DNA of 64,000 nt, taken from Anthoceros angustus. Taxonomy: Eukaryota > Streptophyta > Anthocerotopsida > Anthocerotales > Anthocerotaceae. Positions 10,744 through 21,532 of the stretch are shown here, one piece after another. The notes below the pieces were generated by a model. That model ran no database searches. It was not told the DNA's origin and saw only the letters and a program-made list of their open reading frames with translations. Both the position numbers and the translations under genes were made by a program. The DNA lies in the NCBI GenBank assembly GCA_010909165.1, contig MU008154.1, positions 795,478 through 859,477 of the forward strand, read 5' to 3'. Each line of letters opens with the position of its first letter. The first letter of the stretch is position 1.

Positions 10744-12930
10744 TGTCGGAGGAAACCGGGCAAGGCTTCTAAGCCACACTTATCCCAGCCGTAAACCCCG
10801 TCGTTGGGTTTCGTCCTATGAGACTGTGTGAAAGTTCGAGGTCTTGTGATAGCGATCGCTACTGCAGTGACACAACTTCTCGGCCTTCCTAAACAAGGCA
10901 CCCTCTACTCACCCTCTTCAGGTGCACCACTTGCTTGCTCGAAAAACTACCAATTCTCAACCTACAGCGACACACATTATGGTCACCTTGGCGGAGCCTA
11001 TCACAGGCGCCCAGGACCCCACGATCCACACGCAATTTTGTCCCTACTTCTAAGACCAATCTTCTCCACTCGGGGCGCCTTTTTGTGCAGTTGGGATTCG
11101 TCCCTTAGGCTCTGGCCTTCCACTAACACCTACATTTCTAATCCTCTACTCATCTCCTCATCCTCTTCCTCCTATTCTAACCTCGATTCGGGCTTCTTGG
11201 CCCGACTCGCCCTTACGGCACTGCACAGGGTCGGCCTCCACCGACAAGTTCTTCCTTGGGCGGTTGCTATGGGTTTGACACCACGGCGAGCACCTCCAGT
11301 CTTTCACATGGATCAACCTCAAGCCAGAGTTCACAGGCATTGCCACACACCCAAAGCAAAGCAATTTCACACAACCATTCACAAGGGAGCAACTCGTTTA
11401 GGCGCTTGCGGAGCAAGCCCTCCACCAAGCACTCAGGCACGCGACTTCCTCTCTACGGACTGCGTTGGCTCACGGTCACGAAATTCCTTTACAAGAAGGA
11501 CTCGGGGGTATGGGCGCAAGACATGATACTTTACTTTGTGAAATCCTCCTCCTCTTATAGGAGGCCTTCCACATACAACCTCCCTTGGGTGACCCCTCTG
11601 CAGGTCACCTTTCCAATATTCTATTATTTCCTACACTTGACATTTAAGACGCATCTAAGTCTCTTACGATTGGTAAATTCTATTCTAGCAACTTCACCTA
11701 AGATCATCCTTAAAGGATGTCAGCCTATCTCACCTATCCTTCCTATTCTCTCCAAGTTCATTTATGGCCTTTGACCATACCTAGTCCTCATCCTGCTGGG
11801 GTGGTGACGCGTCTCCTCTGGATTGGCTCTCTCGCCCTCTTTTTGCTCCTGTCCCCTCCCCAAATTCAGTCTTCTTCCTAGCTTGTGGGCAAGTACATTG
11901 CCCCTTCCTCCTACTGGTGGCGCCTTGGTTCTCATCCTCCGGCAATCGCGCCCCCTCACTCGTGTCTCGCTCTTGACCTCCCCGCTTTGGTCGCGCTCGG
12001 TCCATCACCCTACGCGGTAGTCAGCGGACTACGGTAGTCGACTACCACCATGGTAGTCTGGTCCCTATCTCCTTCTTCTTCTTCATCGGTGACGGCTTCT
12101 GGGGTTGAGATCTTCTTGGCTCCTTTCCTGTTGTTTGGTTTGTCCATACCTATCTTGGAGCATGTCTTCAAAGGTTCCTCCCCCATGGCTGACCGATGTT
12201 GTCACCTCGCTAATGCCTCCGGGCCTTCTTTGCGTTGGTCTCCTCTCCTGGCCCGGGCTCTTCCCTTACTCGTGGGGTGAGGGAACTCCTTACCCCTCCC
12301 CCTTCCTCGGCGGATCTAACTCCGCTCTTGCTCTCCTCCGGTGGGGCTGTTTCCCCCACCACCTCACTGTCCTCCAGGTATGCGGACCCCGGCTCCTTCA
12401 TCCAGCCGAGGCCTCGGCCCGACTCCCAGGCTCCCGCTGCCCTACCCGGTGATACCTGCGGCGTGGTGTGGTTGTCCAGATGTCGCGGACTACCGTGGTA
12501 GGGTGATCACCTACCATGTAGTGTGACCCCCTGACGAGTTGTCCCCTCCTTACTCTCGCGCCCTCCCTCTCTTGGCCTGCCTCTCCTCCATCTTGACTCC
12601 CAGTTCTTGAGTCCATGTCACTTGTGGCCTCATCAAAATCACAGGCCTCACGGTGCACTGTTGCTCCTTCTGTCATCATCTGAGGACCCAATGTCCTCCT
12701 CTTGGCCAATAATACCTCGTTGTTGGCCTTCAATATCTATTGTTGTGAAGATGGGCCCAAACTATGATATTGCATTTGGAGATCATCCAACTCATTGGGC
12801 ATTCTCCATCTTCACCCCTACCCTTGTAGGCATCGCCTTGAGGTCCTCACCAGAATTCTCCACCTTCTTGTGGTGCTCCTCCTCTGGGACCTCCTCGCTC
12901 GAGGTCCATAAGGCCATTTACGACGCATAG
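10744..12930 (-). mobile_element. Gypsy LTR/gag-like unit, inverted copy
   Basis: The reverse complement from about 12540 down to 10744 aligns with the interrupted unit at 2759-10091, including the TATA block (11555-11575), the 11460-11640 region and the end near CCTCCGACA. Frames on the minus strand from 12930 to 11780 are coding-like. One (12733-12398) starts MKANNEVLLAKRRTLGPQMM and continues through Glu/Arg/Gly-rich sequence, and another (11959-11762) contains 'GRGQEQKEGERANPEE'. This looks like a frameshifted gag or coiled-coil ORF running into an LTR-type promoter. The uninterrupted structure here shows where the copia element entered the other copy. Confidence 0.6.
12005..12530. repeat. 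Clustered CTACC(A/G)TGGTAG palindromes
   Basis: Palindromic words built on CTACCATGGTAG or CTACCGTGGTAG occur near 12012-12060 (cggtagtc, ctacggtagtc, accatggtagtc) and 12487-12520 (actaccgtggtagg, ctaccatgtag). Related words occur near 2780-2830, 3222-3240, 22708-22860 and 24620-24700. They recur at equivalent places in the related LTR-like units. Confidence 0.65.
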
Positions 12931-13557
12931 CGACATGGCGGATGCCATCCTATCAAATCACCAAAACAAAAAGTCTTTTAACTACTTGCTATCAACTCAT
13001 AACCTTGGGCCACATCGTCATCACCACCTCTCACTGCGTTTACAAATGGCAAAATTCTTGACTTGGGATGGTTGTCCTCTGCACACCACCGGTGAAGCAT
13101 CACAAGGTGCTCGCAAAAATGCTTGGGATCATCGTCATTGAATCGAGACATCAACAATCCGCCTCAATGACGGATTGTTGGACTTTAGCCTACACACCGC
13201 CGATCTTAATTCTGGCCCGAATTCCGGCCGTGATCACACCGCACATGTCGGAGATCTTCGCCGAGCCGTAATTGCGGCCGTATTACGCTTGTATGGTCCA
13301 CATAACCACGACACCATCCTATTTCCATACCCATGCCACTCATCATGCCACCACACACACATAGCACACGCATCACACTCGATTCTTATCTACCTCTTTC
13401 TACCATCTGCGCAGCTGTCGCGCCACGCGCATAGCGGACATGGCGGCATGCCATCCTATCAAAATCCACAAAACAAAAAGTCTTTAACTTGCTATCAACT
13501 CATAACCTTGGGCCACATGCGTCATCACCACCTCCGTCTCACTGCGTTTACAAATGG
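12925..13557. repeat. Direct repeat flanking an LTR
   Basis: A roughly 120-bp sequence (catagcg-acatggcgg, then cttgggccacat, then actgcgtttacaaatggc) occurs at about 12925-13048 and again at about 13428-13557. The 345-bp LTR of the PHD-containing gypsy element lies between the copies. It may be the 3' end of the element interior present on both sides of the LTR. Confidence 0.75.
13049..13393 (-). repeat. 3' LTR of the PHD gypsy element
   Basis: It matches 21533-21882 from gcaaaattcttgacttggg to gattcttatctac with scattered short indels. Shared landmarks include catcaacaatccg, cgatcttaattctggcccg and tatggtccacataaccacg. Confidence 0.85.
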
Positions 13558-13869
13558 CACAAGTTGGGCTTTCTCTATGGCGGGCGTTGTTGTAAAGCAC
13601 CACTTTGGCACTCTCAAATGCCGTAGAATCGTCGGTAAAACCTTGAACATGCCATCCCTTAGTTGTGGTTCCGGCGGTTTATCGTGATCCATTCTCCTGT
13701 GGCTAATCGCACGCGTCGCTCTTCCGGATCGAAATACTCATCAACTTGTGCTTTGCCCAAGTGCCGTTCTTTCGCTCGATGCCGCGCCATGAGTTCTTCT
13801 TCTTCATCGCTATCTAGTTCTCTTCCCTAGGCGGTTGCCACCCATTCAAACCATTTACATAATCGTTTT

Positions 13870-14403
13870 TCACTGCCCTCGGATAATCACCCACATTGTC
13901 GTTCGGAATACCAAGATTCCGGTGGCTTCATCCCATTCCAACACTCCGTGCGTAAGCAACAACACCTGTAAGCTCTGGTACGGGTGGCGAACGTCGCCTT
14001 TTCTCTGCAAGTGACTTAGCCAAACTTTCGGACTTCGTAGGTCACCTGGTTTTTCCTTGTGCAGCATTAAGAACCCTTGAGGTGGGCTGATCAAACACGA
14101 TGCATGAGCGGTGATGTTCCGGTTCGAAAGGCCCTTCACGATCGTCCACACGAAGCTTTGCCTGTTCATGCCCCTTCCTGCCAGCTCAAAAAGATCTCTA
14201 TGATCATAAGGAAAACTCTCTATGTTGCAGCCCTCATGGTGTGATTCCATATACAGCAAAAATGCTTGCAACTCCAGAAATGTATCGGGTCGTTCGGGTT
14301 TACCAGGCTGATACTTCCTTACCAACGGTGTTTTCCACTTGTCTTCCCATGGCCTGTCTGGAAATTGCGGAACACTTGTGCTCATTCTCCGCATGATTTG
14401 CAA
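13870..14403 (-). CDS. Unidentified 177-aa ORF in the 3' part of the PHD gypsy element
   Basis: This is an uninterrupted frame inside an otherwise frameshifted element, on the same strand and downstream of integrase and PHD finger. Visible stretches include 'PWEDKWKTPLVRKYQPGK', 'LELQAFLLYMESHHEG', 'PYDHRDLFELAGRGMNR' and 'HPYQSLQVLLLTHGVLEW'. I see no catalytic or metal-binding signature, signal peptide or membrane segment. It could be the C-terminal end of the polyprotein or a separate captured sequence. I do not recognise it. Confidence 0.45.
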   Translation of the reverse strand: MQIMRRMSTSVPQFPDRPWEDKWKTPLVRKYQPGKPERPDTFLELQAFLLYMESHHEGCNIESFPYDHRDLFELAGRGMNRQSFVWTIVKGLSNRNITAHASCLISPPQGFLMLHKEKPGDLRSPKVWLSHLQRKGDVRHPYQSLQVLLLTHGVLEWDEATGILVFRTTMWVIIRGQ

Positions 14404-14639
14404 GTGTGGTCTTCCATATCCATGTCAACCACATGTTGTCCCCAGAACCCCTCTCTGATGCTCTCAGAACTTGGAAAACGGGTGTTGTTAGTGTTGGTCA
14501 AACAACCATATGAACTGGTTGATTCCTGGAAGGCTACTTATGTTTGCAACTGGCCTTGCAAAGCGAGTGTCTTGCTTGTTAGTCAACACGCTCGATTACC
14601 GGAATGTCACTTGGTCTTACACGTATCGCCATCACTTGC

Positions 14640-14770
14640 CGTCTACATAACAAACATGCCATGCACCCTCGCTCGTGCTCACATCCGGATACTTGCCATG
14701 CCACACCTTGGCTTCTTCACCCCAATTCTTGGTGATCACCTTTTTCACTTGAGCTCTTATCCCTATCTAC
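14640..14770 (-). pseudogene. Possible Tudor-like segment after the PHD finger
   Basis: The minus-strand frame reads 'VKKVITKNWGEEAKVWHGK', then 'YPDVSTSEGAWHVCYVDGK' and a stop. The pattern (charged entry, G-K/V turn, then W-x-V-x-Y-x-D-G) resembles the beta strands of Tudor or similar chromatin-reader modules that read V-x-Y-x-D-G-D-x-E. It lies about 450 bp beyond the PHD finger with frameshifts between. The assignment rests on pattern only. Confidence 0.35.
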
Positions 14771-15066
14771 AGCAACTACATGCCTTGTCCTCGATTACTC
14801 GGTGGTCGGCCACGATGTTCCATCGCCTTTCCTTCACCGCAACAACTCGTTGTTCCGATCGCCGCCTTCCCTTGCTTCTCGCACCCACCGGCGGTCGCAC
14901 AATTAGCTTTCTCTCCACATGCACCGATGCCGTTCACCTTCTCGCTTCTGCAGATCGATGCACTCACACCATGTTTCTCAGATTGTCGCCTTCTCCAATG
15001 GATCGCTGAATCCTCCGGTCTATTGTAGAATCCTCCTTCGTGCCCGCCAATCCTCCGTCCACACCT

Positions 15067-15630
15067 TTACTTCCCGCCAACCCCCCACGTCTCACACAAC
15101 CCGCGCATATCGATAAGGCAAGTAACGGGTTTCTGGACCTTCCCTTTAGTGACTCTCTTCCCGCACGCCCACACCGTGAGTGCTTTTGGCCCCTGACTCT
15201 TTCCGCCTAACTTTTCCGTCGTGCATTTGTGACAAAACCATTCTCCTTCCGGGATCGCTTTCAACGGCGGTCGAAGACAAAAGACATGATGTCCTTGGTT
15301 GCACTGGTCACACAACAGCATCAGTTCTGGGTCAGTGATTTGACCACAGTGTTCGCACGGCAGATCAACAGGTGGCTTCCATGCTTGTGGTTGTATGCGC
15401 GTATCAAGATTCGGCAAGTGGCAAGGGGCCAGATGTCGCATGTGCTCCTTGCATCGGCGCCCATCTTGCCCTTCCAACTCGATGACCCCTTGCTCACCAA
15501 CGTTCACCACTCTCAAAATCAACCGTCCCGTGTTTACGTCCAAAGTGCGGAAGGGCGGTGTTGAAGATACGAAATCACCCACCGAACTTTTCCGGCCTTT
15601 GGCTTCCATGACCTCCTCGTGTGAATGCAT
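15067..15630 (-). CDS. Integrase C-terminal region with PHD finger
   Basis: The 187-residue frame begins with an integrase C-terminal-like part (residues 1-85: 'VGDFV', 'VVNVGEQGVIELEGQDG', 'HLAPCHLPN'). Residues 92-136 form a complete Cys4-His-Cys3 PHD finger: CEHC, then LLCDQC, then HHVFC, PPL and EGEWFCHKC, at about 15223-15357. PHD fingers commonly read histone H3 tails, so in a gypsy integrase this could direct integration to certain chromatin, as the chromodomain does in chromoviruses. It is in the same frame as the integrase core (15646-16170) and separated from it by one stop, so the original polyprotein was probably continuous. All eight zinc ligands are kept although the element is decayed. 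Confidence 0.85.
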   Translation of the reverse strand: MHSHEEVMEAKGRKSSVGDFVSSTPPFRTLDVNTGRLILRVVNVGEQGVIELEGQDGRRCKEHMRHLAPCHLPNLDTRIQPQAWKPPVDLPCEHCGQITDPELMLLCDQCNQGHHVFCLRPPLKAIPEGEWFCHKCTTEKLGGKSQGPKALTVWACGKRVTKGKVQKPVTCLIDMRGLCETWGVGGK

Positions 15631-15645
15631 ACCACCTTGATCTCG

Positions 15646-16647
15646 TCATGCGATGGCGGATTGTCCATCGCCATGGGTATCACTCGTTGTAACAACTTGG
15701 CCCGGTTTCGTAACTCGAGCAACACTCATCCACATCTTGTGTCCATCCACGGTTTGGAATATGTTCGCCACTATGTTGGGCAGCACAAGATTCACCAAAC
15801 ATGATAAGTGGCGTTGCCGGGCTGCACAGCCTGCGATCCGTAGCCCGGGCAAGCGTGGTAGCAACTCATCCCAACAATTAGGCTCGATTTCCGTGCGGTG
15901 AAGTGAATCCTTGAAAGTTTGCACCCTTTCGCTAAACCATCGCACGAGGATGATCCGTGGCGTGCGTGATCTATCAAACTCCGATCCAACAACGCTTGGA
16001 ACTCTCCTCAATTCGTTTCCTTGATCAGCCTCGCACGGCTTCCATATCTGCTCAAACGCGCCGAAAGCTCGTCTTTGTGAATTGGGAAGTTCTGGAAGGA
16101 ATGCCAATTCCACCCACTTGGAGAAGTGTTCTATCATGAGCATACAATGCTTGTTGCCTTGCTTGGTCAATGGTAGCTCGGCATGAGGTCACGGACCATC
16201 GAAAGAAACACCCGAATAGGCGGCGAATGCAACACCACATCTGTTGAACCTTGCTTTAACTGCATCACAAGCAGCACATCTCGCCACCACTCGCTCGACG
16301 TCGGAATACATTCCAGACCAAAAATATGCACTCTTCAGCATGTGATGCGTCCTTTTCACACCGAAGTGCCCAAGTGTCTTGTGCACTTTACTCACTATCT
16401 GTTCCCGTTCCTCTATGGGAGGGACCATTTTACACACTCCACGATCTGTCACTAATAACTTGCCATCCCTCCATGTGTACCTCATGACTTTCCGTCGTAG
16501 CTTTTGAATGGCTGCGGCATCTAGTCCAACTACCTGTCCTTCCTTCAATAGCTGAATAGCATGCCCATACTTCCATATGTCTCGTCCTCCCTCATTGAGT
16601 TGTTTTCTTCCTTCGACTTGTGGCCATGAGAGCCATATACTTGGCAT
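15646..16647 (-). pseudogene. Gypsy integrase (zinc finger and core)
   Basis: The frame 16647-16189 has the HHCC zinc-binding module: 'HKTLGHFGVKRTHHMLK', 'YFWSGMYSDVERVV' and 'CAACD'. The frame 16170-15646 continues with 'KQGNKHCMLMIEHFSKWVE' and 'EADQGNEL', matching the start of the integrase core and the region of the second catalytic Asp. A frameshift at about 16180 separates them and the rest of the core is eroded. The enzyme would insert the cDNA; here it lies directly before the PHD-finger segment. Confidence 0.85.
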
Positions 16648-16839
16648 GTAACGAGCATGATCAAAATCACCCGCGCGCTCCCATCTTTGTCATCAAAATC
16701 GGGTTCTAAGTCCATCCGCATTGTGATGTACTTTGCGCCACTATGTGCATATCATATTCGGCGGCAACGCCCACCTTGCGAGCTTGCCACTCAACTTCAT
16801 GTTCGTCATTAACCGATTACAGCGGCTGGTGATCGATTC

Positions 16840-18080
16840 GAGTTGGAAGCTCCCGAACAAATAAATTTAAATGTAGAACGCCCACCGCCAAACATTCACC
16901 CTCATACGACGAATAATTGGCTTCCAGCGAATTGTTCGACTACTGCATCGCAATCACTCTTTCTTTTCCTTCCCGATCCACATGCAAATCTCCGATTCAG
17001 TTGCACTCGGTCGGTATCTGAGTGAGCGGTTTTTCAAAATCGGGCCGTTTGAGCATGGGCCTTCGACGATTGATCCTTTAACTCCACCGCCAAGCATGTT
17101 CATGTTTTTGCTCCCATCTGTGCCCCCATCGGATCATACAATACCTTGCAAGTCTGCTCATGTTCACGATGAATCGGCGATAATAGTTGACAAGTCCCAA
17201 GAATGCTCTCAACGCGGCTCGTCCCTTGGTCTTGGCATAAGATTGACCTGCACCGCCCGCGTGCGGCGGCCGCCTCGCACAATCTTGTGGCCCAAATATT
17301 CTATCTCCTTGTAAGCAAACTTACACTTCTTTGGATGTGCCTTGACCCAGGCGGGCGATCTGCAGCAACGTTTTGAGGTCTGAATGTGTTCCTCAGGTTG
17401 CTAAACACCAATGTCATCAATGTAACACCTCACGAATGGTAATCCTTGCAACTCCAAGTCGCCACCCTCACAGTAGATGGGCGTTTTCAAAAAGGCATCG
17501 TCTCCCATTCCCACAACTGTTCTTTTGCCCCCCCGTTTTACACTTGTCTTCTTCTTGATGACAATTTGATTGAATCGAGGAATCAACGTCGTCTACTTGG
17601 CTTCGCCAATCGTCAAAGATTTCATCTGGGTAGGCATGGGATATCGCTCCATAGGCGTTACCTCATTCGGAGCGATAATCTCCACACATCCGCTTTGTCC
17701 TTCCATTCGCCGTTTCGTCTTTCTTTAGCGGAAGGACCGTAGCCATCTTGTGAACTTGATTTCAATTAATCCCTGCGGCAAGTTCCCTACACGTTTATCC
17801 ACAATGTCCCACTCTGGGCTCAACTTGTGCCGTCTTAAAACCGGCTCATTGGTAGTAGTGATGATTTTGAACTTGATGCGCTCATAACGTCCAGCTCTTG
17901 CCGGTGAGCGAAGGTACCCGATTCTTCTCCGGCATCTCCGGATCCTGCATTGATCCTCGATATTCAAGTCCTCACATATTTGCCATACATGAGTTGAATG
18001 CCCACTCGTGCTTTCCACTGCGGCGATACTTCTTGCACTATTCGCATTTGGGTACGTGGTGTAAACTCTTCCCGTCACCC
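16840..18080 (-). pseudogene. Gypsy reverse transcriptase and RNase H
   Basis: Reading down the minus strand, the RT entry is seen in 18078-17725 ('IITTTNEPV', 'RRHKLSPEWDIVDKRV', 'GLIEIK'). The catalytic box lies in 17586-17401 as 'GLPFVRCYIDDIGV' (YIDD in place of the common Y-x-DD forms; about 17413-17424). The connection follows near 17200 ('GTCQLLSPIHREHEQTC', an eroded form of LGLVNYYRRFI). RNase H traces ('FEKPLTQ') follow near 17030. Several frameshifts and stops inactivate it. Confidence 0.8.
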
Positions 18081-18380
18081 ATCATCTGTACGACCTTCTT
18101 CTCTCGACTTGCATTGGTGGCTATTCCACACTCACCAACCATTGCACACAGTCGTCAAATGCTTGTCCCAGCGGTTTGCATAGCTTGACACACCTCGCGT
18201 ATAGGTGCTGCCATCGTCAAAACCCATCGCTCGTTCCCGCTCTACAATCGTGGGTTCCCCATCTCCTCACCATTCATGTTCAATACCATGCACCACCTCG
18301 GCGAAAGGCATATGGTGCGTCTTGACGATGTGGCCAAGCTCTCTGGGCTCTCCACAATATTGACAGGATAGTGTGGCAAC

Positions 18381-19320
18381 CTATCCATCCTGCTCACACT
18401 GCGATCGCTTTGCCCTCCTCAAGGATCCCATCCAGTTCCGCTTAGTTGGTGTGGTTAAACGATCTTTGAGTGTTTCCACACTTGCAATGTTCGTCGTGCG
18501 GAGGCGATGAGCATCGACCACTGTTTGCGCGTCAATGATGAACTCCTCGCCCAGCCAGCTCCTGACCTTTTCATAATTTTCTCTCACATGACCCCGTTTG
18601 TCAAAGCTCGCAAACATTCTCCAAGTACCAACATGCCGGATTGCATCGCTGCACTTCTCTCGAATCCGTATCACTTCCCCGCTGCACTCCGTTGCCTTGA
18701 CCACGTCCGGCCTTGGAAAAGGTCTTGCACTCCCATCCCGCAATCGCATGTCAACCGGGCATCTCATTGCACAGAGGGCTTTTCCCACCAGCATCACATC
18801 GTGGCGGTTTGTCCGCACCCTCTTGGCTTCCACACTCGGCAAGCTCGGATGCATTTTTGTAGATAATCCACGGATTTGGCCCTTTGAGTCTTCTCATCAA
18901 TTTCTACACGTATACTTCCAGAATCCCACATCGCACACACTCCACCACTACTAATCCAACACAACTCCATGAGATGGATGCCTGTTCATTCGCCACCGAA
19001 TCACTTGGTTATCGATTTGTAACCCCAGTTTCCTATGATTTTCATTGTGGCGAGCTTCTTCCGGACAATTGCGGTGATTCGCCATATTTGCATCCGGCTG
19101 TCGAATCGCTCTCTTTCCAAAGCCTCTTCCTCCGGGTGGGGAGTACGACTCACGCGCATCATTCGATGTCGTGCTTTCTTCGACACCTCGTGTCGTGCAG
19201 TCTTGTCTCTTCCCACACCTCCCTCGGTGAACACTCTCGGTGTGCACGTGGCCAGATACTTCTTGATCTTTCACCATGCCTCCTCATGTCCGGAGGAATT
19301 CGCGACATGTGAAATCTCCA
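18381..19320 (-). pseudogene. Protease-RT linker of the PHD gypsy element
   Basis: Two minus-strand frames (19277-18951 and 18854-18381) lie between the DTGA protease and the RT. The second contains 'VVKATECSGEVIRIREKC' and 'VRSWLGEEFIIDAQTVV'. They probably encode the end of the protease and the linker to RT, but I cannot assign motifs within them. Confidence 0.5.
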
Positions 19321-19461
19321 TCCCGCCACTTTGGCCTATAAAATGCCACGCAGTGCGTGGATCCACCCCATTCTTTGGCCCGTCGTAGCATCACACAATA
19401 ACACATCATAGTTTCGTGCATCGAAACCAAACAATGTACTTCCACCACACGCATCTGTTCC

Positions 19462-19956
19462 TTATACTCTATCCGAATCGGATCGCGAGTCATCCCCATC
19501 ACTGTTCTTTGGTGCCTGCGGATGTGGTGATCCATACCTCCGGCTTGTCTCCATACGATTCGTGCTTCTTGCACCGTGCCCCAAGCAACACGGATCGGCA
19601 CCGGTGTCTACTAACACACACTCCGGTGCAAAGCCATTGGCGGTGACTTCTGTTCGCGATTCTTCACTAACGCTATTCCACCTTTCCCCTAGCGGCTTTA
19701 GGTGATCACCACGTGGTGACAAGCCGGACACCATGTTCAACTCGGTGGCTTCCTTCTTAATCCATGCCCGCATTGCTTGAGCGGTTGTGTCCAATCCCGT
19801 CCCAAACTTACCGGTACATCCATGGCTTTTTGAATCTGTAGGAACAACCTCATCACGATGTGTGGCGTCGTCCTCGTCTGGATCTGCACGAATGACTTGG
19901 GCATTCTCAAGCGATTCTATCCCCATCGGTTCACTTTTACACCCTTGCGAAATCAA
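19462..19956 (-). pseudogene. Retroviral-type aspartic protease (DTGA)
   Basis: The 164-residue frame carries 'CVLVDTGADPCCLG' at residues 113-126 (about 19580-19620), the canonical active-site loop of retropepsins. Upstream residues ('DTTAQAMRAWIKKEATELN', 'VSEESRTEVTANG') fit the start of a protease following gag. The DTGA form differs from the D-x-GSGVN protease of the other gypsy elements here, so this is a separate lineage. Confidence 0.8.
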
Positions 19957-20119
19957 TGCTTCCCACTTTGGTGCCTTGACCTTTCCGTCATCAACGCAAA
20001 CACATCTTCGTCAGTCATAGGTTTCGCCGGCATGAGTCCTTGTTTATGCTCACGCTCATAGCCACGCTCTTGCAGCCCTCTGTCCGAGTGTAGCTCGGAT
20101 TCTGCTTGTCCATTGCTCG

Positions 20120-21400
20120 GTCTCCTAGGCCCTTGGGTTTGAGTTCGGGATGGGCTTGCCGACAAGCGGCTTCCGTATGTCCGGTTTTACCACATGCCCA
20201 CGCCTCTTCTCCTTTGACCCACCAACACGATGCTCACATTCATACGCCTTGTATGCGGCCTTGCACCGCAAACACTTTATGGATGTCTTGAAGCTTACGC
20301 TATGAGCCACTTGATCCTTTGATGGCGGCTCTGCGTTGGCGTTCACACATGCTCGCGATAATGTGACTTCCAGTGCCGAATGTTCAAGTCTTTGGTGTGA
20401 CCTCACGATCACATTGTGCTCCTCCCGATGGCATTGGTGTGACATCTCCTTCATAACTCTTTCGGCCATCTCGTGCTCCAACTCATAATCGCCCATGTAG
20501 CATATGCGAGAAAGTTGGCGATCACCCTCCTCTGTCTTCTGGCGTGCGGCAATGTATATGTTGCCTCCTCATGGTCTTCACCTTGGTGTCTTTCACCAGC
20601 CTCAACCGTAGATGTCGATCTTAGAGGCTCATTGCTTGATCACAAACTTTGACAACTCTTGGATTTTCTCAATGGAAGATCTGGGAACATCTCACCAAAC
20701 TTGGCGAACATCTCCACCAAATAAGTGATGACCTCGGATTGCGATGAACCCGATGATCCCGGTTCTTCATCATCGACCTTGGAGCCTTTCCTTGCCCGCT
20801 TCATTCGGCGACATGTGTGCATCTGCGTATCTTTTCTTTGCGATCACGATAGCGGGTTAAAGCTTCACCGGCTAGAAAGCGTGCTCATCTTTAAAGTGCC
20901 ATCTCGGTGTGAACTCGGACTTGTATTTGAGCACCATCTCATCAATCGCCCATCCGAACTTCTCTTCAAAGTCAGCAAGAGACATACTACCGTGTCTACA
21001 GTGAACACATCATTTCTTTGGTGGTTCATAATCCATCCACCACGATTTTCTTCAAAGTCAATGGATCGATAGTGTGACTCACTCAAAGCGACCACTTGTC
21101 CTACGGACCGAAGGAAGGCATGCCCCGGGATTGTAAGCTTGGTTGTCGGTGTGCTTCGTTCGTCCACCGTGGCCTAACACCATCACTATCAATCCCTCCC
21201 CTGCGAGACTATGTAAGGCATTAGTCAAAGTTGGTGTCGATTCCTTCCAGCGTCGATCCGCCAACCATGCCGGCTTGTCAATCACCTCACTCCGAGGCGT
21301 TGCCAATCGCCGCTTCCGGCTCCACGGATCGGCCCACTCACGAATGGATCACACAGCAGCTGAATAATCCAAGGTGTTTTCTCGGATCTACCATGGACTT
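20120..21400 (-). pseudogene. Gag of the PHD gypsy element
   Basis: Successive minus-strand frames (21306-21079, 21167-20865, 20822-20640, 20496-20125) form a broken ORF ahead of the protease. Recognisable parts are 'SESHYRSIDFEE', 'RRMKRARKGSKVDDEEPGSS', 'YLVEMFAKFGEMFPDL' and a Cys/His-containing stretch 'CLRCKAAYKAYECEHRVG', which may be a degraded zinc knuckle. Position, charge and the knuckle-like end support gag; sequence similarity is not decisive. Confidence 0.55.
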
Positions 21401-21532
21401 ATCTGTGTTCACCGGCTTGGGGTCACCGATTGACTTCCTCTTCTCCGTCTTCCGCTCGAATCTCGGGCCCTCTCTCGGACCCTTAGTCGCGTTGCTACCT
21501 TGTGTGGCTTCACCGCATCGGATTGTTGATGT

